This document shows positions 1 through 7,737 of a stretch of DNA of 64,000 nucleotides, one piece after another. Made by a program: the position numbers and the translations under genes. Origin of the DNA: Companilactobacillus mindensis DSM 14500 (lineage in GTDB: Bacteria; Bacillota; Bacilli; Lactobacillales; Lactobacillaceae); contig NZ_AZEZ01000095.1 of assembly GCF_001434275.1 (NCBI RefSeq), positions 26,400-90,399 on the forward strand, read 5' to 3'. The notes beneath the pieces are model-generated. The model saw nothing but the letters and a program-made list of their open reading frames with translations. It was not told the origin of the DNA and ran no database searches. How positions within the stretch are numbered: position 1 is the stretch's first letter; each line of letters begins with the position of its first letter.

Positions 1-102
1 AACAACTGGATGGCCTATTTTAGTATTGTTTTAAATAAAATATTGAATCATTAGATCCAAAATTTTAATACTACTAATGTAAAACAAATAAAAAACCGTT
101 TA

Positions 103-262
103 GTCTGGAATGGAATTCCGGTGGATGCTCAGCCGTGGTAGTCTCTTAGCTGGCGGTACCTTGCCAGGTTAGAGACAGACAAGCTTAGAGACAATTTGAA
201 CTGTAATTGGCTCTAAGTTGCTCTCACTGCGTTCCAGCGTCCACCAGAATTTCATGGAAGAC
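103..262 (+). ncRNA. Structured repeat RNA element, copy A
   Basis: This is one of four ~160-nt copies of a structured, non-coding element. The base pairs GTCT (103-106) with AGAC (259-262), then a symmetric GGA/GGA internal loop, then ATG/CAT. Next come a helix around GGTGGA/TCCACC, a hairpin with a GTACCTT loop flanked by CTCT...AGAG arms, and a second hairpin CTTAGAG/CTCTAAG topped by CAATT/AATTG. No ORF fits it. About 100 bp upstream (1-102) and ~55 bp downstream (263-318) also match the flanks of the copy at 26721-26880, so the repeat unit is larger than the RNA and its left end is cut by the window. The function is unknown. A non-autonomous mobile element and a small-RNA gene are both possible. 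Confidence 0.75.
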
Positions 263-344
263 GGCAGTGAACAACCAAACTTGAAAAAGAGCCTAAGTAT
301 TAAATCAGAGATTTTTTATGTTAATATTCTAAAAAAATCCAAAA

Positions 345-1196
345 CTATTTTTTCCACAAGAAATTGATCAACAACTTATCCACTTGTTTATTCTCGTGCA
401 ATTTACTGTGTTGAGCCATCTTACCAGTGATTTTCTTCTCTTGATAAGATTTAGCGCGGTCACTGACTAAGTATTTCAAAGATTTGGAAGAAGCATTGCT
501 GACTCGACCATCAGAATGGGTCCCATCACCCTTATCGCCGTATATATTCAAAACTGATGTCTTAGTTGGGTAAACTTTCCGTAATTTCAACAGTTGCTTG
601 TAATCTTTATCCATCTTGTTCGGTTTCCCGGAAGCATTCAATTTCATCTTGTTAGGCTCGTCGTTCATCCCTAAAATACCGTTAAAATGACCTGCAATAT
701 CTACGACCTTATTGACTTTAGGCAAGCCTTTTTTACCGGCATAATCCATAATGTAATAATTGATAGCCATATTCCCCATCGAGTGACCAACAAAGTTGAC
801 GCTGCTGAATTTGAAGTGTTTTTGCAACAAAACAACCACATTCTTGGCCCATTCGCCGGCCTTCTTATAGTTACCCATCTTGTTATTATCAAAATTGACT
901 TCAACTAAAGGATTCTTAGTTCCCTTAGGAATTGCTCAAATCAATTTGGCATAACCATTGGGGCTGACGTTGACTCGGACGATCTTTTTAGTGACCCCAG
1001 CCTTTTTAATAGCTCCAGTCATCTGAGTTTCAGCGTTGAAACTACTGCCATAGCCGTGGAAGAAAATGGTCGGCGTGCTGCTTTGAAGATACTTCTCAGA
1101 ATTGCTGGCTTGCGTGTGGTGCTCGATGCCAAATAGTCCGCCGATAACTACTAGCAATGCCACAATAATTGAAATAATTACTCGTTTTTTATTCAT
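345..1196 (-). pseudogene. DUF915-type alpha/beta hydrolase, interrupted by in-frame stop
   Basis: The gene encodes a secreted or membrane-anchored alpha/beta hydrolase of the DUF915 (cell-surface hydrolase) type. The N-terminal part (start 1196, RBS AGAGGAA) has a membrane or signal segment of about 20 residues and the oxyanion-type motif FFHGYGSS. A TGA at 936-938 stops this part after 86 residues. The same frame reopens immediately and continues through VNFVGHSMGN, the nucleophile elbow, to a stop at 345. The two halves are in one frame, so a single substitution (for example CGA or TGG to TGA) explains the break. The intact paralog at 37532-38422 aligns across the stop. Without readthrough the catalytic half would need its own start at 878 and would lack the signal segment. 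Confidence 0.85.
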
Positions 1197-1358
1197 ATTT
1201 ATTCCTCTTATACTTCATTATCTCTTATTGTAACTACCCTCAGAGCCAATACCTAGAGAAAACACTCCAATTGTTTCTTCAGCAATATTGACTTTGTGAT
1301 TCAAATTAAAATAAATCTAAGAAAATGTAAATTTAGCCAAAATATATTAAATTTTTCA

Positions 1359-1387
1359 TTGACACTCACTGATTGGTTAATTATGAT
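1359..1387 (+). promoter_or_regulatory. Sigma-A promoter of ilvE
   Basis: TTGACA (1359-1364) and TATGAT (1382-1387) are separated by 17 bp, an almost perfect housekeeping promoter 65 bp before the ilvE start. Confidence 0.85.
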
Positions 1388-1390
1388 AAG

Positions 1391-1424
1391 TCTAATAAAT
1401 TTAATAATTCTTTAATTTATTAGA
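1391..1424 (+). promoter_or_regulatory. Inverted repeat in the ilvE 5' leader
   Basis: TCTAATAAATT (1391-1401) is the reverse complement of AATTTATTAGA (1414-1424). The repeat starts at the predicted transcription start and ends 16 bp before the RBS. It could be a repressor operator or a 5' mRNA hairpin. It has no U-tract and shows no T-box motifs, so it is not an attenuator of the usual kind. Confidence 0.5.
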
Positions 1425-1451
1425 TTGAATTTAACAAAGGAGATATAAGAT

Positions 1452-2483
1452 ATGGCAAAAGCAGATGCAACAAAAATTGATTGGAACAATTTAGGTTTCA
1501 ATTACATGGACTTACCTTACCGTTTTACTGCTCATTGGAAAGACGGAGAATGGCAAGATGCTGGATTGACAGACGACAGTACCCTTCACATTAGTGAGGC
1601 TTCACCAGTCTTGCACTACGGACAAGCAGCTTTTGAAGGTATGAAAGCTTATCGTACACCCGATAACCACATTCAATTGTTCCGCCCTGACCGCAATGCT
1701 AAACGTTTAAAGGACTCATGTGAACGACTCTTGATGCCAGTTTTCCCAGAAGACAAATTCGTTGAAGCAGTAAAATCAGTTGTTAAAGCTAACGCCGATT
1801 TCGTGCCTCCATATGGAAACGGAGCTACTCTTTATATCCGTCCATTGATCATTGGTACTGGTGAACAAATTGGTGTTCACGCAGCTCCAGAATACATCTT
1901 CACTATTTTCGCAATGCCCGTTGGCAATTACTTCAAGGGTGGTCTTACACCAGTTAACTTCACTACTTCTCAATACGATCGTGCCGCTCACAAAGGTACT
2001 GGTCAAAGTAAAGTTGGTGGTAACTACGCTGCCAGTCTTTACCCCGGTGCTCAAGCTCACGACAATGGCTTTGCAGACTGTGTTTACTTGGATCCAATCG
2101 AACACAAGAAGATCGAAGAAGTTGGATCAGCTAACTTCTTTGGTATTACTAAAGATGACGTCTTCGTTACTCCTAAGTCACCATCTATCCTTCCAAGTAT
2201 CACTAAATATTCCCTACTTTGGTTGGCTAAGAACCGCTTAGGCCTTGGCGCTGAAGAAGGCGATGTTTACGTTGATGATCTTGACCGTTTCAAAGAAGCC
2301 GGTGCCTGTGGTACTGCCGCTGTCATCTCACCTATTGGTGGTTTGGAACATAATGGTAAACTTCATACTTTCTATTCACAAACTGAAGTTGGCCCTGTAA
2401 CTAAGAAATTATACGAAACTCTAACTGGAATTCAATTCGGTACTGTCGAAGCACCCGAAGGTTGGGTTCAAGTAGTTGAATAA
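1452..2483 (+). CDS. ilvE: Branched-chain amino acid aminotransferase
   Basis: The product (343 aa) is a fold-type IV PLP enzyme that interconverts leucine, isoleucine and valine with their 2-oxo acids using glutamate/2-oxoglutarate. The family signatures AAFEGMKAYR near residue 60, QSKVGGNYAAS with the PLP-binding lysine at K187, and EVGSANFF near residue 225 are all present. Length is normal for the BCAT family. The start has a strong RBS (AAAGGAG) and its own promoter. No ilv or leu biosynthetic genes are adjacent, so a role in amino-acid catabolism and 2-oxo acid formation is likely. It is monocistronic, with a terminator right behind it. Confidence 0.95.
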   Translation: MAKADATKIDWNNLGFNYMDLPYRFTAHWKDGEWQDAGLTDDSTLHISEASPVLHYGQAAFEGMKAYRTPDNHIQLFRPDRNAKRLKDSCERLLMPVFPEDKFVEAVKSVVKANADFVPPYGNGATLYIRPLIIGTGEQIGVHAAPEYIFTIFAMPVGNYFKGGLTPVNFTTSQYDRAAHKGTGQSKVGGNYAASLYPGAQAHDNGFADCVYLDPIEHKKIEEVGSANFFGITKDDVFVTPKSPSILPSITKYSLLWLAKNRLGLGAEEGDVYVDDLDRFKEAGACGTAAVISPIGGLEHNGKLHTFYSQTEVGPVTKKLYETLTGIQFGTVEAPEGWVQVVE

Positions 2484-2512
2484 AAATTAGTATTAAGGAT
2501 TCTATCCTATTA

Positions 2513-2547
2513 AAGATCATCTAGAAAAACTAGATGATCTTTTTTTA
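2513..2547 (+). terminator. Terminator of ilvE
   Basis: A 12-bp stem (AAGATCATCTAG with its complement), a loop of five A and a run of seven T lie 30 bp after the ilvE stop. Confidence 0.9.
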
Positions 2548-2630
2548 TACTATCTTTAATAGTTATCTAATTATTTTAAATTCTAATCACCCCTAATATT
2601 ACTAACGCAAAACAAACAAAGAATTTATTA

Positions 2631-2651
2631 GTCTGGAATTTCATGGAAGAC
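2631..2651 (+). repeat. Collapsed copy of the repeat RNA element
   Basis: Only the base of the structured element is left: GTCT-GGA-AT joined directly to CAT-GGA-AGAC. The flank before it (AAAACAAACAAAGAATTTATTA) closely matches that of the copy at 14517-14675. The full copies carry GAAT at both deletion borders, so loss of ~139 bp between two GAAT repeats explains the site. It could instead be an unfilled ancestral site. Confidence 0.6.
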
Positions 2652-2681
2652 GGGAATCAAAAAAATATCTAGGTTTTAGAC

Positions 2682-3025
2682 AAAAAAAGAGCCATGACAG
2701 GGGTAGTCACAGCACTTCTTTAATATATATATATTGTTATATGTTGGATTAATCGTAACTATTAATTAAGACATCTGAAGGGTAAGCTTAATTAATTGAT
2801 TACTCATACGATTGGATGAGGCAGCGGGTTCAATTCGTAATATCCTCATAAAACCCTTTACTCGTTGATAGCCCTAAAGAACGCACAATAAAGCTGCCGT
2901 CCCCAGAATTATTAGTATCACTATTCATAACTCTATTGGGATCTAAATCTTCTCGCTAAGTAAAGGTTTATTACTCCTTGAATCTTACAAGACACATTGT
3001 ATATTGAATCCCCCTTTTTGGTTTA
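2682..3025 (-). ncRNA. Candidate structured non-coding RNA
   Basis: The ~670 bp between ilvE and the deoxyribosyltransferase hold no gene, but the minus strand folds well. CCTTTACT pairs with AGTAAAGG, GGCAGC with GCTGCC, and CTCAT with ATGAG. A perfect 10-bp stem ATTAATTAAG/CTTAATTAAT follows. A terminator (GCTGTGAC/GTCATGGC, then seven T) ends the RNA at 2682-2713. I could not assign a confident promoter, so the 5' end is uncertain. It resembles no Rfam family I can name with confidence. Confidence 0.45.
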
Positions 3026-3150
3026 TCTCTATCTGTAAAGATTTTTATCCAAAATTGGAATAATCGATTATTCACTAAATGTTATATCCTATATTTAGAT
3101 TAAGCATGATAGAATATTACAGAACAAATAATAAAAAGAGGTATTTTCAA

Positions 3151-3624
3151 ATGAAGATTTATTTTGCCAATGGCTTATTTGCACTAGCAGATCGTATGTT
3201 TAACGAGTTCGTAGTTGATAAAATCAGAAAGATGGATGACACGATCGAAGTTTATCTTCCCCAAGAAAATGGCGACATCAATGACAAAATGAATTACGCT
3301 GATTCAATCAAAATTGCTCAAGAAGATAACAAGGAACTACTTTCTTCCGATTTAGTCGTGGCAATTTTGGATGGCGACACAATGGACGACGGCGTGGCTT
3401 CAGAAATCGGTTTAGCTTTTGGAAAAGACATCCCCGTTATCGGCGTTTACACTGACCTTAGACAACACGGTTTCGAAAACCCTGAAAAGCTTGAGGCTGT
3501 AAAGGGACTCGGTGAAAATCCTTTCGCATATATTAACAATTACACCGTTGGATTGATCAAAATGAATGGCCAAATGGTCAATAATATTGATGATATGTTA
3601 TCAGCAATTAAAAAATATATCTAA
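3151..3624 (+). CDS. Nucleoside 2-deoxyribosyltransferase
   Basis: The product (157 aa) transfers the 2-deoxyribosyl group between nucleobases, a purine/pyrimidine salvage reaction typical of lactobacilli. Family features are the N-terminal IYFANGLF strand, the ILDGDTMDDG segment and the following SEIGLAF, whose glutamate (E85) is the expected nucleophile. Length is that of the ~157-aa Lactobacillus enzymes. The start at 3151 has an RBS (AAAGAGG) at good spacing; the longer in-frame start at 3079 would add 24 residues foreign to the family. The gene stands alone between two intergenic regions. Confidence 0.9.
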   Translation: MKIYFANGLFALADRMFNEFVVDKIRKMDDTIEVYLPQENGDINDKMNYADSIKIAQEDNKELLSSDLVVAILDGDTMDDGVASEIGLAFGKDIPVIGVYTDLRQHGFENPEKLEAVKGLGENPFAYINNYTVGLIKMNGQMVNNIDDMLSAIKKYI

Positions 3625-3809
3625 AATATCTTTGCATATTTTGACTTATTTATATTTCAATTCGATTACGCGCATTTTACAGATAAGTTATAACTAATTT
3701 ACAGTTGAGTTATAATCAACATTTCCCGGTCTAGACGTTATATGATTACTTCCGTTGAGAAAATTAGTAAAACAAAACACGTTTTTTAATTCGGGGGAAT
3801 CTTTTTATA

Positions 3810-4610
3810 ATGAAGATCAAAAATTTTGTAGCATCCATTTTTACAGTAACAACACTTGCATTGATCGGAGTAAGTGCACAAGCACAAACTGTTGATGCTG
3901 CTACTACAATGGCAAATATCAGTGGTGTCGTTTATGTCAACAATACAAACGGCGCAGTTATTTACAACTCACCTAACGCAAATGACGTTACAGAATCAAG
4001 AAGATTAGCTAACCAAACTGGTTGGGTCATCAACAAATCTGCTAACGTTGACGGTACTATTTACTATCAAGTAGGTACTAACGCATGGGTTGTTGCTTCT
4101 GATACTTCAAACGATGCTCCTGCAGTATCTTTGGACAAAGATATGTACATTAACGTCAATGGTGGTGTAAACGTCTATGATGCTCCTAATGGTAGCTATA
4201 CTGGTGCCGTTAATGGTGGCGTTATGACTCACGTTTACGCAAGCAAGACTGATGCTAATGGTACAACTTGGTACAACCTAGCCAACAATGGTGGCAACCG
4301 TTGGATCAAGGGTGACTTCCTTTCAGAAGATAATGTTAAAAAGACTGTTACAATGTCTGCTACAGCTTATGATCCTGCTGTTCTTGGTTCAAACATGGGT
4401 TACAGTGGTGTTGCCGCTAACCTATCAAACTACCCTAAGGGAACACATTTGAGAATTACTGATAGCAACGGTAAAGTCTATGACCGTGTTGTTAATGATA
4501 CTGGATACTTCGCATACAGCAATCCTAACCAATTAGATATTGCTATGCCTAACTCAGAAGCATTACAATTTGGCCGTCAAAATGTTACCGTTCAAGTTCT
4601 TGGTAACTAA
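3810..4610 (+). CDS. Secreted wall protein with SLAP-like repeats and C-terminal 3D domain
   Basis: The product (266 aa) has a classical signal peptide (positive N-terminus, hydrophobic core to about residue 25, then AQAQTVDAA). Residues ~35-170 hold two SLAP-like segments rich in Val/Tyr/Asn (VVYVNNTNGAVIYN, then MYINVNGGVNVYDAP) that probably bind the cell wall. The C-terminal ~90 residues look like the 3D (three-aspartate, double-psi barrel) domain: ATAYDP, then YDRVVNDTG and QLDIAMPN. This domain occurs in lytic-transglycosylase-like wall enzymes, so peptidoglycan remodelling is likely. The RBS is CGGGGGA. Two smaller SLAP-like proteins lie at 60408-61806. Confidence 0.8.
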   Translation: MKIKNFVASIFTVTTLALIGVSAQAQTVDAATTMANISGVVYVNNTNGAVIYNSPNANDVTESRRLANQTGWVINKSANVDGTIYYQVGTNAWVVASDTSNDAPAVSLDKDMYINVNGGVNVYDAPNGSYTGAVNGGVMTHVYASKTDANGTTWYNLANNGGNRWIKGDFLSEDNVKKTVTMSATAYDPAVLGSNMGYSGVAANLSNYPKGTHLRITDSNGKVYDRVVNDTGYFAYSNPNQLDIAMPNSEALQFGRQNVTVQVLGN

Positions 4611-4631
4611 TTAATTAATTGAGAGAAATAA

Positions 4632-4665
4632 AAGCTTGGATCTGTGAGGGATTCAGGCTTTTTTG
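4632..4665 (+). terminator. Terminator after the 3D-domain protein
   Basis: AAGCTTGGATC pairs with GATTCAGGCTT (with G-T pairs), followed by T6. Confidence 0.75.
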
Positions 4666-4735
4666 TTTGTTCGTTCACTGCCGTCGTCCGCTCGGCAATA
4701 TCGGGGCTGGAACTGCTCTCGCTCCCGACTAATTA
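4666..4735 (-). repeat. Degenerate remnant of the repeat RNA element
   Basis: On the minus strand the remnant keeps element-like blocks: GAGAGCAGTTCCAGC, which resembles the family's GCTCTCAC-GCGTTCCAGC, and a distal block resembling GACGGCAGTGAAC (TTCACTGCCGTC on the plus strand). The central hairpins are lost. It follows the previous terminator directly. Confidence 0.4.
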
Positions 4736-4763
4736 AATTTAATATGAAATGTATTAAAAAAAT

Positions 4764-4812
4764 AAAGCCTATATCAACTGATGTAATAATAATTCAGTTG
4801 ATATGGGCTTTT
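4764..4812. terminator. Bidirectional terminator
   Basis: AAAGCCTATATCAACTGA pairs with TCAGTTGATATGGGCTTT around a 12-base loop. A/T runs flank both sides, so it can serve both converging transcripts. Confidence 0.85.
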
Positions 4813-4864
4813 GTATATTTCCAGAAATTTATGTATTTGATTAAATACCATCAAAAATAATCAT

Positions 4865-5623
4865 TTAATGATTTTGTGAATCAATATATTCTTGATGTAA
4901 TTTTGGTCCGATTGCTTCTGGATCAGTAACTTCCAGACCAGGTTGTGGTTTCAAGTCTACTCCATCGACACTGCCTTGGATCTCGTCGCCATCATTGATG
5001 ACCGTAAAGTAATTGAAGTTGCCATCAGGATTACCGGAATTACCATAACGGGAACCTTTGCCCAAGAATGATACATCTGTTGGCGTCGTTGACAAAATAT
5101 CGTCGGCTGTAGGCCATCTGGCATCCAAAGATGTCGCAACTGTCTTATATCTGATCACACCGGCTGAATTAATTTCATAAGTTCCTTTAGTGTAAATGAT
5201 TCCTGGATTGTTGGTATCGATATTGGCAACTTTATAATTATAAATATATTCACCATTACCTTTTAAAAGCAGCGTATAAGTGTCGCCCTTCCAAGTACAT
5301 GTGTAAGGTACATCGGCAAACTTCTTGTCAGAATAATCAGTGCTATTCTTGCTGTCTGTTGAAGTTGTATCTTGGGTTGCATTTTGTTGAGTTGTAGCTT
5401 GTTCGTTATCTGAGTTATCGTCGCTCTTGTTTGCAGTTGAAGTAGCCTTAGTAGCCGTCTTAGTTGCTACTGGAACCTTTTTCTTCTTTGGTTTAGCAAC
5501 TTGTTCCGTCTTTTGCGTATCGCTAGCAGAACTCTTGTTGTGTTCCATCCCCATAACGATTCCGACGATCAAAACAACCGCAATTACGACTATTCCACCG
5601 ATAAATTTTAATATCTTTTTCAT
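4865..5623 (-). CDS. Membrane-anchored extracellular protein of unknown function
   Basis: The product (252 aa) has a single N-terminal membrane segment (residues ~8-26, no lipobox cysteine). A Lys/Thr/Ser/Asn/Gln-rich linker follows at residues ~35-105. A globular C-terminal domain of ~140 residues begins at FADVPYTCTWKGD. I do not recognise the C-terminal domain. The architecture suggests a protein tethered outside the membrane by a flexible stalk. The RBS is AGGGGGA. It is monocistronic between a bidirectional terminator and the tandem ncRNA genes. Confidence 0.75.
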   Translation of the reverse strand: MKKILKFIGGIVVIAVVLIVGIVMGMEHNKSSASDTQKTEQVAKPKKKKVPVATKTATKATSTANKSDDNSDNEQATTQQNATQDTTSTDSKNSTDYSDKKFADVPYTCTWKGDTYTLLLKGNGEYIYNYKVANIDTNNPGIIYTKGTYEINSAGVIRYKTVATSLDARWPTADDILSTTPTDVSFLGKGSRYGNSGNPDGNFNYFTVINDGDEIQGSVDGVDLKPQPGLEVTDPEAIGPKLHQEYIDSQNH

Positions 5624-5716
5624 TATCTTCCCCCTAATTCATAATAAAAATTATATCAAATATTCTTAACTACGGATTATTTTTATTATTCAAAATATTT
5701 CCAATAAAAAGAGCGC

Positions 5717-6096
5717 AAAAAAAAGAGCCCTCGCTGTTGAGGACTCCCTTTAGTAGATATAAGTGGTAAGATGAAATTTACTGCAGTTTCATCAACGTTA
5801 AAATGAATCTAAACTTTAAATGTGAATCTTACTACTTGATACATATCTTACTATATGAATATGTAATACTGTTCAACTAATGGATCCTAGCGAAACACGT
5901 ATTGAGTTTGCGCGACTACTATATTATTAGGTCGATCTTATGTTAACTTTTGTCGCTAGTTCCAAAAATGTCGTTGAACTGTACAGACTCTAAATTTTCC
6001 TTTGTTTTGGTACTAATCCTACCATCGAAACGATAAAACTTTCATAAATCAAAATCTTCTTTAGGGCTACAGTTCCTGACATTTCATCTTTACCAC
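5717..6096 (-). ncRNA. Tandem non-coding RNA, copy 1
   Basis: This ~380-nt RNA has its own promoter (TTGAAA at 6126-6131, 17-bp spacer, TATATT at 6103-6108) and its own terminator (GAGCCCTC...GAGGACTC stem, then eight T on the RNA strand). It has no credible ORF. A long-range stem joins its 5' end (GTGGTAA-A-GATGAAAT) to its 3' part (ATTTCATCTTACCAC). GAACTGTA pairs with TACAGTTC, and GUUCAAC...UAGCGA pairs with UCGCUA...GUUGAAC. The neighbour at 6169-6543 preserves these helices with compensatory changes. The function is unknown. Confidence 0.85.
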
Positions 6097-6102
6097 ACCC
6101 AT

Positions 6103-6131
6103 AATATAGCACGTTCGGTAAGCGGTTTCAA
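6103..6131 (-). promoter_or_regulatory. Promoter of ncRNA copy 1 with overlapping cre-like site
   Basis: On the minus strand TTGAAA-N17-TATATT. The segment 6117-6131 (TTGAAACCGCTTACC on the minus strand) matches 13 of 15 positions of the CcpA operator WTGNAARCGNWWWCA. It starts at the -35 box and fills the spacer. Confidence 0.75.
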
Positions 6132-6168
6132 TATTAAACACTCAAGTTAGAATATTTTTTTTGACACT

Positions 6169-6543
6169 AAAAAAGGACTCTCCGTTGGGGAGAATCCCTA
6201 GTTAGATATAAGTGGTAAGATGAAATTTATTGCAGTTTCATCAACGTTAAAATGAATCTAAACTTTAAATGTGAATCTTACTACCTGATACATATCTTAC
6301 TATATGAATATGTAATTCGTTCAACTAAAGGATCCTAGCAAACTATGTAATGGATTTCGTGCGACTACCTAAATATGTCGATCTTATGTTAACTTTTATT
6401 GCTAGTTCCTAAAATGCCGTTGAACTGTAATGCCTTAATATTATTTTGCTCTCTACTAATCCTACCATCTCCTAGAAACGATAAAACTTTCTGAATCAAA
6501 ATCCTTTCTTGGAATACAGTTCCTGACATTCCATCCTTACCAC
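6169..6543 (-). ncRNA. Tandem non-coding RNA, copy 2
   Basis: This second ~375-nt RNA lies directly upstream of copy 1 in the same direction. It has its own promoter (TTGAAA 6573-6578, TATATT 6550-6555) and terminator (GGATTCTCC/GGAGAGTCC plus six T). About 120 nt of its 3' half are nearly identical to copy 1; the rest diverges while the helices persist. UAGCGA/UCGCUA in copy 1 is UAGCAA/UUGCUA here, a compensatory change, and the bulged purine in the closing stem is kept. The terminator loop exposes UCUCCCC, a possible anti-Shine-Dalgarno motif. The promoter begins 5 bp after the mvaS stop. Confidence 0.85.
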
Positions 6544-6549
6544 ACCCAT

Positions 6550-6578
6550 AATATAACATGTTAAGTAAGCGTTTTCAA
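6550..6578 (-). promoter_or_regulatory. Promoter of ncRNA copy 2 with overlapping cre site
   Basis: TTGAAA-N17-TATATT on the minus strand. The segment 6564-6578 (TTGAAAACGCTTACT) matches 14 of 15 positions of WTGNAARCGNWWWCA, and binding of CcpA there would block RNA polymerase. Confidence 0.8.
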
Positions 6579-6582
6579 TACT

Positions 6583-7737
6583 CTATTTCAACTTTTTATA
6601 AAGCCGTTCATTCTCTTTAATTTCACTCAAATAGAACTTCTCGGTGATCGTCTTAGGATCAACGATCGTACCATCTTGATACTCAACTTGATAAATTCTT
6701 TCGTAATCATCGATGGTCATTTTTTGACGGTCATCGATGATTTTTTGTAGAGCTTTTTTATCGATAACTTTTTCAAAGTCAGCTTGGATCTGTCCACTGT
6801 ACAATTCACCCACAGCTCCAGAACCGTAACTGAAGAACAACACTTCTTCACCAGCTTTAGCAGCGTTAACTAAGTATGACAACAAGCCCAGATAGAGTGA
6901 ACCAGTGTAAAGGTTCCCTACCGCACGGCTGAATTTGATGCTGGCTTGGTAATGCTTTGTCAATTCAGCGTATTTAGCATCTGAAACCTTGCCCTCCAAA
7001 GTTCTCAATGCCTTAGTACCCATCTTCGTATATGGAATGTGGAATAGCATCGTTGAAAAATCATCAGCCGTGACATCATATTTAGCTTGATATTTGTTCC
7101 AAAGCGTCTGGAAAAAGTCCACGTAAACTTCATTAGAAAACTTTCCCCGAGCAAAAGCTGTCTTAGAGAAAGTTGGACGCCAGAAATCACCGACATTGCG
7201 AGTCATATAAACTGACTTGTGATCTAATTTCAAAACTCGAGGGTCTTGGCTGATGATCATAGCAACTGAACCGGCACCTTGTGTCACTTCGCCAGGAGTC
7301 TTGATGCCATAACGAGCAATATCAGTCGCAATGACTAATGCTTTTTTACCAGGATTATTGCTGACAAAATCGTAAGCAGTCTGTAAACCGGCTGTGGCTC
7401 CGTAACATGCTTGCTTGATTTCAAAAGAACGAATATCTTCAGGCAGATCCAACAGATCCATCAAAAAAGCTGCGGTGGATTTCGATTCATCGACACTGCT
7501 TTCGGTTCCAACGATCAGTAAACCTAAGTCCTTTTTATCTTCAGCAGTCAAAATACTGTCAGCTGAACTGGCCGCCATAGTTACTGCATCTTGATAAGGA
7601 AATGGCACGGCTTGTTTATCTTGGCCGATACCAATCGTAAATTTATTAGGGTCGACGTCGCGAGCCTTGGCTAATTCAACAATATCAATGTAATCTTTGG
7701 GAACGTAAAAACCAATCTTATCAATACCTATATTCAT
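6583..7737 (-). CDS. mvaS: Hydroxymethylglutaryl-CoA synthase
   Basis: The product (384 aa) condenses acetyl-CoA with acetoacetyl-CoA to HMG-CoA, step 2 of the mevalonate route to isoprenoids. The catalytic residues of the bacterial enzyme are visible: the glutamate in VGTESSVDESKS (E79), the nucleophile C111 in QACYGATAGL, and the histidine in MLFHIPYTKMG. Length is typical of Gram-positive MvaS. Its ATG shares one base with the mvaA stop (TAATG), so it is translationally coupled as the last gene of the thl-mvaA-mvaS operon. No terminator is visible before the ncRNA promoter behind it. Confidence 0.95.
   Translation of the reverse strand: MNIGIDKIGFYVPKDYIDIVELAKARDVDPNKFTIGIGQDKQAVPFPYQDAVTMAASSADSILTAEDKKDLGLLIVGTESSVDESKSTAAFLMDLLDLPEDIRSFEIKQACYGATAGLQTAYDFVSNNPGKKALVIATDIARYGIKTPGEVTQGAGSVAMIISQDPRVLKLDHKSVYMTRNVGDFWRPTFSKTAFARGKFSNEVYVDFFQTLWNKYQAKYDVTADDFSTMLFHIPYTKMGTKALRTLEGKVSDAKYAELTKHYQASIKFSRAVGNLYTGSLYLGLLSYLVNAAKAGEEVLFFSYGSGAVGELYSGQIQADFEKVIDKKALQKIIDDRQKMTIDDYERIYQVEYQDGTIVDPKTITEKFYLSEIKENERLYKKLK

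Noticed and set aside
1197-1451. Possible T-box or leader attenuator before ilvE
   Set aside because: A promoter lies only 65 bp from the start, and no specifier loop, T-box sequence or terminator is present; only an inverted repeat is seen.
4663-4860. A 65-codon ORF on the plus strand
   Set aside because: It spans a degenerate repeat and a bidirectional terminator, with no RBS.
5717-6543. tmRNA, RNase P RNA or 6S RNA as identity of the tandem RNAs
   Set aside because: The expected conserved segments (tRNA-like ends, RNase P core motifs, the 6S central bubble) were not found, and two tandem copies would be unusual for those genes.
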